Source: Evansella cellulosilytica DSM 2522
GTDB lineage: Bacteria; Bacillota; Bacilli; Bacillales; Salisediminibacteriaceae
Length of the DNA stretch: 64,000 bases
Direction: 5' to 3'
Assembly (NCBI RefSeq): GCF_000177235.2
Contig: NC_014829.1
Coordinates: forward strand, 2,232,001-2,296,000
Shown: in pieces, positions 17,997 through 30,954 of the stretch
Position numbering within the stretch: position 1 is the stretch's first letter
How the letters are laid out: each line of letters begins with the position of its first letter
Position numbers and translations under genes: made by a program
The notes under the pieces: model-generated
The model's input: only the letters and a program-made list of their open reading frames with translations
Databases searched by the model: none
What the model was told of the DNA's origin: nothing

Positions 17997-18665
17997 ATGA
18001 AAATACCATTTGAAGCAGTAATTTTTGATTTAGATGGTGTACTTGCTGATACAGTCGATTTGCATTACTTAGCAACAAAAAAAGTTGCTCTAGAAGAAGG
18101 TCTTCCATTCGATAGAGAAGTAAATCAAAAGTTGCAAGGGATGAACAGGTTAGCGGTTGTGGAACAATTATTAAAGAATAGTAAAAAAGAATATTCAGAT
18201 GTGGAAAAACAGGAATTAGGTGAAAGGAAAAATGTATACTACAAGCAGCAAATTAGCAATTTGACAGAGAAAGATGTTTTGCCTGGTATGAAAGATTTCT
18301 TAGATCAATTGGTAAAAAATAAAGTGCAGTTAGCAATTGCATCGTCAAGTTCGAATGCAAAGACGACGTTATCTAAGCTAAACATTATAGATTATTTTGA
18401 TTTCGTAGTGGATGTTGCGAAGGTAAAGAAAATGAAACCAGATCCAGAAATATTTCTTCAAGCGGCAAATGAATTACAAGTGCCACCCGAACGTTGTGTC
18501 GCCATAGAAGATAGTGAAGCGGGTATAAAAGCAATCATGCAAACGGAAATGTTTTCTATCGGTATTGGATTTTCTGAAGAAGTGAAGAAAGCGGATTGGC
18601 ATGTTATCAGTACGAAAGAGATTACTTTTAAAAAGTTATTGAATCAATTTCAATTTAATAAGTAA
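17997..18665 (+). CDS. pgmB: beta-phosphoglucomutase-like HAD phosphatase
   Basis: 222 residues, HAD superfamily subclass I. Motif I is DLDGVLADT with nucleophile D11 and acid D13. The S in ASSSSN is motif II, K in KKMKPDP motif III, and EDSEAG motif IV. The cap-domain pattern LQGMNRL resembles beta-phosphoglucomutase, which converts beta-glucose 1-phosphate to glucose 6-phosphate in maltose or trehalose breakdown. No maltose phosphorylase gene is adjacent, so another sugar phosphate is possible. ATG 17997 follows GAGGGACG. Likely cotranscribed with cvfB. Confidence 0.78.
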   Translation: MKIPFEAVIFDLDGVLADTVDLHYLATKKVALEEGLPFDREVNQKLQGMNRLAVVEQLLKNSKKEYSDVEKQELGERKNVYYKQQISNLTEKDVLPGMKDFLDQLVKNKVQLAIASSSSNAKTTLSKLNIIDYFDFVVDVAKVKKMKPDPEIFLQAANELQVPPERCVAIEDSEAGIKAIMQTEMFSIGIGFSEEVKKADWHVISTKEITFKKLLNQFQFNK

Positions 18666-18678
18666 TGTTTAATTTGGA

Positions 18679-18717
18679 GGAGGGTGATGAAAAAGTTTTT
18701 TCTTTTTTATTACCCTC
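18679..18717. terminator. hairpin after pgmB
   Basis: GAGGGT and ACCCTC arms with an inner AAAAA/TTTTT pairing. There is no long T-run after it on the plus strand. Confidence 0.55.
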
Positions 18718-18827
18718 AAGTAATTTCTGAGCACGCATTACTTATTCATAATCGCATGTTAAATCATGCTATTTGTGGCGGTTACATGTTTGAGGAATAA
18801 TTTATTCCTTATCTGTATTTCAAAAAA

Positions 18828-19019
18828 TCAGTCTTTAATAACTGTGAAACCTTCCATTTGGGCTTCCTCAATTTTCCCCTCGGGTATTAATAGAATAACC
18901 TCATTAGATGGATCAGAAATGATGGCGTAGCCTTCTGTTACGAATTGCTTTGCGTGATCAATACTTCTTAATACTAAATCAACTGCATGTAGCTTTTCTG
19001 AAATGTTTTGTTCAAACAT
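18828..19019 (-). CDS. uncharacterised 63-residue protein
   Basis: Short soluble protein of mixed charge, opening MFEQNISEKLHAVD and ending EGFTVIKD. I do not recognise a family. The start at 19019 lies seven bases after AGGAGG on the minus strand; codons further upstream in the frame would place the ribosome site inside the gene. It stands alone between the pgmB hairpin and an intergenic gap. Confidence 0.65.
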   Translation of the reverse strand: MFEQNISEKLHAVDLVLRSIDHAKQFVTEGYAIISDPSNEVILLIPEGKIEEAQMEGFTVIKD

Positions 19020-19255
19020 GAACATACCTCCTATCACAAAGTTATCCATTCTACATCATTGCTTACAAAAAAATATTCGTCTACGCGTTAAAATATTGTG
19101 CCAATATAATGAATATTTTTAATGTATTACAATTATTATAGACAAATAAAGAAATTATACAAGTCATGATCTCTTTAATTAATAAATAATTTACTATCAA
19201 ATAGGAGGTAATGTATTTAATAAAAGTAATATTTATGGAAAGAGGTGTTTAAAGA

Positions 19256-19546
19256 TCATCTTTTTAAACCTACTAATATTAATAAAACACCTAACGCAAC
19301 TATAAGTAACCGGCTAAACGATATTTTATCTGCAATCCCTATCAGTCCAATGGTCATCGTTAATATTAATGTAATAGGTCCAACAATGGCAAGTACAGCA
19401 TTGATAGCTAGTGCTTTTTCAATGCTGTTAAATTTCAACATTAGTAAAGCAGCAGTTAGTTCAAATGTGCCTGAAATCAACCTTAATACAACCATAGCGA
19501 TTAAAGCTATTTCAATTGTTGCTATCCAATCTTTCATAACATCCAC
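19256..19546 (-). CDS. yqhV: YqhV family membrane protein (DUF2619)
   Basis: 96 residues with three predicted transmembrane segments (about 10-28, 45-65 and 75-94). The sequence context EIALIAMVVLRLISGTFELTAALLML is typical of YqhV/DUF2619, a small membrane protein linked to spore-formers and found next to spoIIIA genes in Bacillus subtilis. Here it is on its own, away from spoIIIA. The function is not known. The minus-strand start 19546 is preceded by GGGGTGG. Confidence 0.7.
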   Translation of the reverse strand: MDVMKDWIATIEIALIAMVVLRLISGTFELTAALLMLKFNSIEKALAINAVLAIVGPITLILTMTIGLIGIADKISFSRLLIVALGVLLILVGLKR

Positions 19547-19801
19547 CCCTGTCCACTAATTCTTAAATAAAATATGATAGACCTCCAAAGAATATTACTC
19601 CGCGTCGCATGAAACTTTAAACTTTCAATTTTACGACTAATAAATGTTTAATATTAGTGTTTTTTACAAAATTTCATCTTTTGTTTACTAATGAGATTAG
19701 ATAAAATGATAAATAGGTGCAACTAATGTCGAAATTGTATATTACTAGATTGTTATAAAGAAAGGAGGAGATCTCGTCTATTTGACGAGGAAGTACTTAA
19801 T

Positions 19802-20728
19802 ATGGGAAAAAATAAACCACGAAGTTGGACAATCATTCTCACTTCTGGAGCGCAATCACCATTGAGGCAATTTAAAATAAAGAAAAAGCTTTTTTATATG
19901 AGTTTCTTATTCATTTGTACACTCTTTTCTACAATGTTCATTTTATCTTTATTTTTATCTAATCAAGTTAACGAAATGAGTATAGAACAAGAGGAACTAT
20001 ATATAGCTCTATCTGAACGAAAGTCTGAAATTACGCAATTAAAAAATGAGTATAGTTTACTAGAGTCGGAAGCAATGGCGGTACAACAAACTATTGAAGA
20101 GTTTAAAGCTTTTGAGGAGAGACTTAGTGAGTTAGAACTAGACGTCCCTCAAGATGTGGAATCAGGAAGTGGGGGGATAGAGCATCCAGTTGAAGATAAT
20201 GTTACATCCGAAAATACGATATCTAGTAGTCTAGCAAAAATACGTGAAGAATTACCAGCTCTCATCGATCAGTTTGATACCACGATAGAAAGTCTACTAG
20301 CTTATCAAGAAGAATTAAAGTCAATACCAACATTGATGCCAACAGAAAAAGGAAGAATATCGTCTGAATTCGGAGAGAGGAAGGATCCATTTACAGCCTG
20401 GACGTCATTTCATAGTGGTATTGATATTGCTGCTCCTCTAAACACCCCTATCTACGCTACCGCTAATGGAGAGGTTACCCTTGCTGATTGGCATGGCGGA
20501 TATGGCAATACTATTATTATTGATCATGGGAACGGTTATGAAACTTTATACGCTCATTTGAATTACATTGATGTAGAGGTTGGAGACAATGTAAAAAAAG
20601 GGGATCACATTGGTGGTATGGGAACTACTGGAAGAAGTACTGGAGTTCATCTTCACTATGAGATATTGAGAGATGGAGAGCATATAGATCCATATATATA
20701 TATGACATTTCATGAAAGTCAAGATTAA
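19802..20728 (+). CDS. membrane-anchored M23 (LytM-type) peptidoglycan peptidase
   Basis: 308 residues. A short cytoplasmic N-terminus is followed by one transmembrane segment at about 31-53, then a coiled coil at about 55-112, an acidic linker, and an M23 domain at about 185-302. Zinc ligands are H204 and D208 (HSGIDIA) and H285 (HLHYE, with catalytic H283), with H252 in YAHL. So the active site is complete. These enzymes cut peptide cross-links of the wall outside the membrane. A bactofilin gene follows 42 bases later, a pairing known from cell-shape systems. The start follows AAAGGAGGAGA at a longer spacing. Confidence 0.87.
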   Translation: MGKNKPRSWTIILTSGAQSPLRQFKIKKKLFYMSFLFICTLFSTMFILSLFLSNQVNEMSIEQEELYIALSERKSEITQLKNEYSLLESEAMAVQQTIEEFKAFEERLSELELDVPQDVESGSGGIEHPVEDNVTSENTISSSLAKIREELPALIDQFDTTIESLLAYQEELKSIPTLMPTEKGRISSEFGERKDPFTAWTSFHSGIDIAAPLNTPIYATANGEVTLADWHGGYGNTIIIDHGNGYETLYAHLNYIDVEVGDNVKKGDHIGGMGTTGRSTGVHLHYEILRDGEHIDPYIYMTFHESQD

Positions 20729-20770
20729 TACATAGGAGGTGAAAAAGCCAGAAATTTATCTGGTGATAAT

Positions 20771-21178
20771 ATGTTTGCTAAGCAAAAAGAGGATAAAAAG
20801 TTAAATGAAATTACTACTATTATTGGTGAAGAAACGACAATTGAAGGAAAGCTGAACGTGGAAGCAAGTATCCGTATTGATGGAAAAGTGTTGGGAGAGG
20901 TATACTGCTTAGGTGATGTGACTGTTGGTAAAAATGGTTATATTGAAAAAAAGTTAGAGGCAAGAAACTTATTTATTGCTGGTAAAGTAAAAGGGACAGT
21001 TAAGGTAGAAAATAAAGTGCATATCTATGAAACGGGTAATTTTGATGGATCGTGTGAAATGAAAACCATTGTCATTGACGAAAAAGGTCAGTTTACAGGG
21101 AGTAGTATGATGCATAATGATTCGAATGAAAATTACGATAATGTAGTTGGTATGGAAGAGAAGTCAGAGGAAGCATAA
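20771..21178 (+). CDS. bactofilin (polymer-forming cytoskeletal protein)
   Basis: 135 residues with the bactofilin beta-helix at about 14-110: repeated six-residue turns such as IGEETTIEGKLNVEAS, IRIDGKVLGEVYC and LFIAGKVKGTV. Bactofilins self-assemble into filaments on the inner membrane and recruit wall enzymes, which fits the M23 gene just upstream. The acidic tail is disordered. The strong AGGAGGTGA (20734) lies about 28 bases before ATG 20771 with a small CCAGA/TCTGG hairpin between, which may bring it near; GGTGAT is a closer weak site. Confidence 0.88.
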   Translation: MFAKQKEDKKLNEITTIIGEETTIEGKLNVEASIRIDGKVLGEVYCLGDVTVGKNGYIEKKLEARNLFIAGKVKGTVKVENKVHIYETGNFDGSCEMKTIVIDEKGQFTGSSMMHNDSNENYDNVVGMEEKSEEA

Positions 21179-21196
21179 GATAGTAAACGTCGTTAG

Positions 21197-21231
21197 AAAA
21201 AAGACTTAAAACTAGTTTTAAGTCTTTTCTT
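21197..21231. terminator. terminator of the M23-bactofilin operon
   Basis: AAAAGACTTAAAAC pairs with GTTTTAAGTCTTTT around TA. Confidence 0.85.
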
Positions 21232-21291
21232 AATTAGGCACTTTTAATGCCTAGTTGATTCTCGTTAAGTGTGCAAACACCACTGGAAATT

Positions 21292-21357
21292 GCATTGCAT
21301 AGAGGGAACTATATAAGGTAAAGATCAACTCTTTTCAGTTCCCTTTTAAAGCAATGC
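21292..21357. repeat. double-stem hairpin; dispersed repeat copy 2
   Basis: Outer GCATTGC/GCAATGC and inner AGGGAAC/GTTCCCT arms. The inner part is similar to the hairpin at 16365-16414, sharing ATAAGGTAAAG and TTTTCAGTTCCCT. No gene lies in the surrounding 400-base stretch (21179-21595). Confidence 0.6.
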
Positions 21358-21595
21358 CCATATCCACAAGAGACTCTTCTTGAATACGCTCCTAGATGTC
21401 TCGACAGAACCAGAGTTAGAGCGAAATTGGCAGAGGAAGAGACAAAGAGATATGAAGTGAAAATCAACAACTAAGGGCAATATTTTTAAGTTAAAATACT
21501 AAGACTGTTAGTGAGTATGCTTTCATAATTTCTTAATAAGAAAATGGAAAAGACTTTTTCACTCATTTTTCAAAACTTAGATACAGAAGGGCTAC

Positions 21596-21895
21596 TTACG
21601 ATTTCTTCTTATTTTCACTCTCTTCTGATACGATAAATGCCAGGTCATCGTTGCCATAAATAGACAGTAGTTCTAAAATCATTTCATCAGATACTTCCTC
21701 TGATTCTTCTTTTTTTATCGCTTGTGATATTGCATCAATTAATAGTCGATTTTTTTCTTGGCCTGGATATGCTTTTTCATATATTAAATGAGGATCGAGT
21801 TCATTATTGATACACCATTGAACAAAAATTTGAATCATCATTCTTTCATCATTTTTATAGTTTTCAATTACTTTGTCAGTATTAATTTTATCCAT
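21596..21895 (-). CDS. uncharacterised 99-residue acidic protein
   Basis: Helical, charged, soluble protein with no membrane segment. Recognisable features are FVQWCINNELDPHLIYEKAYPG in the first half and an acidic C-terminal region. No family was recognised. The minus-strand start 21895 follows the upstream membrane-protein gene by 20 bases, with AGGAGG before it, so both form one operon. It may be an accessory protein of that membrane protein, which is inference. Confidence 0.65.
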   Translation of the reverse strand: MDKINTDKVIENYKNDERMMIQIFVQWCINNELDPHLIYEKAYPGQEKNRLLIDAISQAIKKEESEEVSDEMILELLSIYGNDDLAFIVSEESENKKKS

Positions 21896-21915
21896 GATGT
21901 TTCATAACCTCCTTA

Positions 21916-23301
21916 TTAAATGAATTTAAATAAATATAGACAATAAACAGCTGTAGTTAGAACAATGGCTAGCACCAGTACAAATGGGGCATTTTGTCGT
22001 ACAATTTTTACTGTTGGTTGTTTTGTTAAGTTTGACGCCATCAATACTTGCCCAGAAAAAGGAGAAAGTTGAGTTGCTAAAGTCCATGCTACTAATAGAA
22101 CAAGTGCTAAATATTCCGCGCTTACACCAAATTTGTCTGGGCTTAATGCACTACCAATACCAATAACGATAATGACAGGGTGAATACCAATCTGTGCAAG
22201 TAAAATTGATAATACGACAATAAGAACTGTTAACACGAGCACTGAGTTAAATGAAGCATTAAAAAGTAAATTGGAAAGTATTTCACCAATTTTCGTTTCA
22301 GAAATAGCGAATCCGAAATAACCGGCACTAATAAATATCGCTAATTCATTCTTTAACTTATAGAAAGAATTGTTCACTTGATCAACAGCATCGTGTACGT
22401 AACTTGCTGTTTGTCTTGCGAGAACTGACCATATAAAAGGGAGTATGAGCGCAACGACTGAAACGATAATAATCATATTAACTGGTAAAAAATAATCTAG
22501 TAAAAAGGATAAAGAAATAAGCGTGATTGAAAAAAGGATAAACGGCATTAAAGAATGATGATCTACATCATTTACGCTTTTAGACACTGTTTGTTTTAAA
22601 ACAGGATCATCATCGAATGCAATAGATCTAAACATTATGATAGAAACAAAAAAGTAAAGTATGGATAATCCTAGTCCATAAAGACCAATTTGGAACCAAG
22701 ATACATCAAATACAACGAGTACTAATCCCACGTTGACGAAGTATGGTGACCACAGCATACAAAATCCAAAACCACGCATAATCGTTAAAGTAAGTTTCTG
22801 ATCTTGATATGTAGGGCTACTTTCTTCTACAATTCGTTTTACAATTGCCATAGAACCTAAGTTTAATATAAAACCTATAGAAGAAGTTAATATAAAACTA
22901 AAACGATATGGCTTAAAATCCTTAAGTGATTGCTTATTCTGTACTTTATATTTTAATGTAGATAAGTAACCTGCAGTAGCCATAAAAGTAGCAATAAGGG
23001 GAACAAATAAAAAAAGAGATAATAAGTTTATATTTTGTCCAAATCCTAACACTGCAGTTTTTATATGTATCCCTTCTAAATAAAAGCATATACTGCCTAA
23101 AATAAATAAAGAAGCGACTATCAGATTATTTGTCTTCGGGATGTGGAATAATGTGAAAACTAATAATGACCCACCAAGTATACTGTATAACGTTTTAATG
23201 TGAATGTTAGGGTAAAATTGATCAATGATATATATGAAAGCTGTCACATAGGATAACCACCCTAAAGCGACTAATAAGTATTTATTATGCGTTATAACCA
23301 C
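21916..23301 (-). CDS. polytopic membrane protein, probable transporter
   Basis: 461 residues with about 12 hydrophobic segments spread over the full length, a layout typical of secondary transporters such as the ion transporter (ArsB/NhaD/DASS) group. The two halves each contain helix-loop motifs (SSIGFILNLGSMAIV and ALSPDKFGVSAEYLALV). I cannot name a family with confidence or a substrate. It reads leftward, followed at once by the 99-residue gene. A ribosome site GGGG lies before the start. It probably imports or exports a small organic anion, which is only a guess from topology. Confidence 0.6.
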   Translation of the reverse strand: MVITHNKYLLVALGWLSYVTAFIYIIDQFYPNIHIKTLYSILGGSLLVFTLFHIPKTNNLIVASLFILGSICFYLEGIHIKTAVLGFGQNINLLSLFLFVPLIATFMATAGYLSTLKYKVQNKQSLKDFKPYRFSFILTSSIGFILNLGSMAIVKRIVEESSPTYQDQKLTLTIMRGFGFCMLWSPYFVNVGLVLVVFDVSWFQIGLYGLGLSILYFFVSIIMFRSIAFDDDPVLKQTVSKSVNDVDHHSLMPFILFSITLISLSFLLDYFLPVNMIIIVSVVALILPFIWSVLARQTASYVHDAVDQVNNSFYKLKNELAIFISAGYFGFAISETKIGEILSNLLFNASFNSVLVLTVLIVVLSILLAQIGIHPVIIVIGIGSALSPDKFGVSAEYLALVLLVAWTLATQLSPFSGQVLMASNLTKQPTVKIVRQNAPFVLVLAIVLTTAVYCLYLFKFI

Positions 23302-23373
23302 CCCATTATTTTAACTTTTATGACAAGTATCATTTTAGCATAATTGTAAAATAAACGTATTTCCAATGCTAAT

Positions 23374-23415
23374 AGGGAGACTCAAGAAGTTGAATGTTTA
23401 CCTATCGAGTTTCCC
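23374..23415. terminator. terminator-like hairpin upstream of the transporter gene / after the acyltransferase gene
   Basis: GGGAGACTC and GAGTTTCCC arms with AGG.../CCT type inner pairing; it lies downstream of the minus-strand acyltransferase and could end its transcript. Confidence 0.6.
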
Positions 23416-23485
23416 TAAATGAAATGTGCAAAGCCGGGTGGTCATAGTGGGCATATTGTAGTAGGTGTGCGGCAAATTTTATATG

Positions 23486-24544
23486 CTACGACTTTTGAAC
23501 GCCATCTTCTTTAGGTATAGGAATTGTTTTGCCAATTAGAAATTTACTGAACGAGAAATATCCTAGTGCTTTTGCGATAATCACTGCACCTAAAACAGAA
23601 TATATAAAGGAAAATATAAAATATATTACCGGATTTAAGTATCCTATTGGCTTAAGGAAATACAATAATATTTTATGAAGCAAGTAAATATTAAAGGAAT
23701 ATTTACTGATAATGTAAATAAACTTAGGTACTTTTACTCTATTCATCGTAACTAAAATAATAAAAAAAATGACGCTAACAGTGTAAAACAGCATATCTAC
23801 TCTTTTAGACGAAACGACGTCTAGTATATGTGACCTTGTTAAAATGCATATAACAGAGATAAAAAGAAAAGGCAGAATATACATCATATATTTCTGTTGT
23901 TCAATGTGCGCTTTAAGTAACTTGAAATGTCTTCCGCAATAAAATCCAAGTACAAAATAAAATAACCACCCTAAAAAAGGGACCCAATAACCACGTAACC
24001 AAAAATATTCGCCTACTTTTCCTGCGATTGGCTCGGTAAAGTTAAAAATACTTAAGTAAATGGCATTGATGAAGAATGCGATTAACAAAACTTTTTTTGC
24101 AGGCCACTTTACCATATATTTATGCAAGGCCGCGTGTAAAATATAAAACTGGAAAATTATTAAAATGAAGTATCCGTGATAACCACCTAAAAATAAATTT
24201 ATTAACCATTCATATAAGATATCCTTCAAAGAATTACTTACTAAAATGGCAAACACTAAGCCGATAAATATAAAAGGTATTAATAAAAACTTAACTCTTT
24301 TTATAAAAAAGTCTTGAGGTAATTTATTTGGATAGGAATGAGCCAATAATAATTCTGATATAAATATGAAAGTTGGGGTACCGAAAAATGCAATAAAACG
24401 AATCACTATTAAGAAATATTCTTCTAGTTGTGGTATAGATTCCTCATAGTTGCCAAGCGTAGTGTTTACACAATGAGTAACTGCTACAGCAAGACAAGAA
24501 ATTGCTCTTAACCAATATGCCTCATTTATGATTGGCCGACCCAC
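23486..24544 (-). CDS. acyltransferase 3 family membrane protein
   Basis: About 352 residues with ten hydrophobic segments. The start reads RPIINEAYWLRAISCLAVAVTHC: the residues RAIS...H with the conserved histidine in helix 1 mark the OafA/acyltransferase 3 family, which O-acetylates sugars or wall polymers at the membrane. I favour GTG 24544, nine bases after AAGGGAG on the minus strand; an ATG at 24580 is in frame but has no ribosome site. The substrate is unknown. Divergent from the SDR gene at 24717. Confidence 0.78.
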   Translation of the reverse strand: MGRPIINEAYWLRAISCLAVAVTHCVNTTLGNYEESIPQLEEYFLIVIRFIAFFGTPTFIFISELLLAHSYPNKLPQDFFIKRVKFLLIPFIFIGLVFAILVSNSLKDILYEWLINLFLGGYHGYFILIIFQFYILHAALHKYMVKWPAKKVLLIAFFINAIYLSIFNFTEPIAGKVGEYFWLRGYWVPFLGWLFYFVLGFYCGRHFKLLKAHIEQQKYMMYILPFLFISVICILTRSHILDVVSSKRVDMLFYTVSVIFFIILVTMNRVKVPKFIYIISKYSFNIYLLHKILLYFLKPIGYLNPVIYFIFSFIYSVLGAVIIAKALGYFSFSKFLIGKTIPIPKEDGVQKS

Positions 24545-24716
24545 TCCATAGCACTCCCTTCTCGTTACGAAAAAGATCACATTAAGTACTAAAGATACTA
24601 TTTCCGGAAACTGTTATATTTATAAGTGAAAGAAGATGAATAAAGATATAAAGGGGAAAACGCATAAATTGTCGAAACAACTTATCAGGGTAAAGAAAAA
24701 TCGTGAGGAGAATAAG

Positions 24717-25556
24717 ATGAATAAAGTTGTATTAATTACAGGTACTAGTAGTGGATTTGGTTATTTCATATCTCTTGAACTGGCTTCTAAAGGATATCAA
24801 GTTGTTTCTACTATGAGAAGCCTAAACAATAGTCAACAATTAAAGGAGGAAGCAAATAAAGTAGGATGTAAGAATAATATGGACGTTGTAAAAATGGACG
24901 TAACGATTGAAAGTGACATACGTGACGTAGTCCAATATATTAAAGAAAACTATGGTAAGATAGATATTTTAATAAATAACGCAGGATATTGCTTAGGTGG
25001 TATTTCAGAATTTATTACTGTTAAAGAGTGGGAACGACAATTCGCAACAAATTTATTTGGTGTAATTTCTGTAACAAATGCTTTTTTACCGATAATGAGA
25101 AAACAGAGGAGTGGAAAGATAATCAATATAGGAAGTATTAGTGGAAGGATAGGCTTACCTGGGTTATCACCATATGCTTCATCTAAATTTGCTCTAGAGG
25201 GATACAGTGAATCTTTAAGGTTAGAGCTACTTCCCTTTAACATTAGTGTGAGTATTATAGAAGCTGGATCATACAACACAAAGATATGGGAAAAAGCGAT
25301 GAAAAATATTGATACAAAAGTGACGCATCATGATTATAGTAAATATTTAAGTACTTTATACAAGAATGCAGAAACCACATCGAAAAAGGCATCCAACCCA
25401 ATAGAGGTGATAAATATTGTCCAAAAAATTTGTCGTAGTAAAAGACCGCGTTTAAGGTATATAGTTGGAAACGGAGTTAGATTGACAATTTTTTTGAAAT
25501 CTATATTACCGTGGAGTTGGATTGAATATATGATTGGGAGGAAACTAAAAAATTAA
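24717..25556 (+). CDS. short-chain dehydrogenase/reductase
   Basis: 279 residues, classical SDR. The cofactor loop TGTSSGFG is at residues 8-15, NNAG near residue 90, catalytic S in IGSISG near 142, and the catalytic YASSK pair near 155-159. These enzymes oxidise or reduce hydroxyl/keto groups with NAD(P)H. I chose ATG 24717 because GTGAGGAG sits just upstream; an earlier in-frame ATG at 24636 would add 27 lysine-rich residues before the Rossmann strand. The C-terminal 30 residues contain a hydrophobic, possibly membrane-associated helix. The substrate is unknown. Confidence 0.85.
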   Translation: MNKVVLITGTSSGFGYFISLELASKGYQVVSTMRSLNNSQQLKEEANKVGCKNNMDVVKMDVTIESDIRDVVQYIKENYGKIDILINNAGYCLGGISEFITVKEWERQFATNLFGVISVTNAFLPIMRKQRSGKIINIGSISGRIGLPGLSPYASSKFALEGYSESLRLELLPFNISVSIIEAGSYNTKIWEKAMKNIDTKVTHHDYSKYLSTLYKNAETTSKKASNPIEVINIVQKICRSKRPRLRYIVGNGVRLTIFLKSILPWSWIEYMIGRKLKN

Positions 25557-25677
25557 ATATCCACATATTACCATTGTACTTATTTGTCGAATTTGATATA
25601 TTATTTATCCAGCCCGTTACTAAACGGCTTAGTTAAAAAAATATATGAATAAGCAATTGATTAAATGTAAAAAGTTG

Positions 25678-25707
25678 TTGACAAATGTTGTACTTAAGTG
25701 ATATGAT
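25678..25707 (+). promoter_or_regulatory. rRNA operon promoter
   Basis: A perfect -35 TTGACA at 25678 and TATGAT at 25702 with an 18-base spacer, about 180 bases before the 16S gene. The 25557-25883 gap holds no gene. It also holds the left arm of the 16S processing stem (25749-25774), which is complementary to 27498-27525. Confidence 0.8.
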
Positions 25708-25883
25708 ATAAAAGTTGCTAAAACAACAACATAAAGTTTTGACCTTTGAAAACTAAACAAAAAGCCAAGCGAAGTGGGATAGACACATTGGTCGTATATT
25801 CGATTGATGAAAGGATATCCCGTCAATAAGATTTAAAAATTAGCCAAAATTTGGCTTGATGTCAGAGACATCGAACTCAACAA

Positions 25884-27441
<1,558 letters not shown>

Positions 27442-27765
27442 AAGGAGCAGTTATTTTCTACAACAACTGTAGAAACATAAAGCTCATTACTTTCGAACTT
27501 CGCTTTGGACTTTTTGTTTAGTTTTGAGAGGTCATACTCTCAAAATAAAGTTGTTGTGCTCGCTGAACGCTAACGCGTATCAGCTCAAAAGACAGCACAA
27601 CTACTTGATTATCGCACACTTGCGTGGTGCGATTTGTCCTTTGAAAACTAGATAACAAAAACTGATTTAAATGATCACCAGTAGATATCAATAGAAGTCT
27701 ATTCTTCTAACGAAATCAACTGTGTGTCTTAGTTAAGGCAAATGTAAGACGCCACACTTTTTAGT
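27442..27765 (+). other. 16S-23S spacer without tRNA genes
   Basis: 324 bases. It contains the right arm of the 16S processing stem (27498-27525) and the left arm of the 23S stem (27643-27676), with a TCCTTTGAAAACTAGAT segment that also precedes 16S in similar form. A small GCACCACGCAAGTGTGCG-type hairpin lies near 27615-27633. No tRNA-Ile or tRNA-Ala is present. Confidence 0.85.
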
Positions 27766-30697
<2,932 letters not shown>

Positions 30698-30766
30698 AAC
30701 TTTACTAAGACGATCATTTAATCAGAATATGTTATCTAGTTTTGAGAGGATAAACTCTCATAAATA

Positions 30767-30883
30767 GTCCAGTGACGATAGCGGAGAGGTCACACCCGTT
30801 CCCATGCCGAACACGGTAGTTAAGCTCTCAAGCGCCGATGATAGTTGGGGGTTTCCCCCTGTGAAAGTAGGACGTTGCTGGGC
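30767..30883 (+). rRNA. rrf: 5S ribosomal RNA
   Basis: About 117 bases, with the landmarks GCGGAGAGGTCACACCCG, TGCCGAACACGG and a GGGGGTTTCCCCC hairpin. The ends TCCAGTGAC and GTTGCTGGG pair to form helix I. It closes the operon. Confidence 0.95.
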
Positions 30884-30889
30884 AGATAA

Positions 30890-30918
30890 AGTCATTCTCA
30901 ATAGAGAGTGGCTTTTTT
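30890..30918 (+). terminator. rRNA operon terminator
   Basis: AGTCATTCTC pairs with GAGAGTGGCT (with G-U pairs), followed by seven T bases. Confidence 0.85.
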
Positions 30919-30954
30919 TAATTTGTTTAGGGTATGGGCTTTTGTGTACCGAAG

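Noticed and set aside
20739-20804. 21-codon leader peptide overlapping the bactofilin start (GTG 20739)
   Set aside because: The GTG lies inside the AGGAGG ribosome site, leaving no spacing for initiation.
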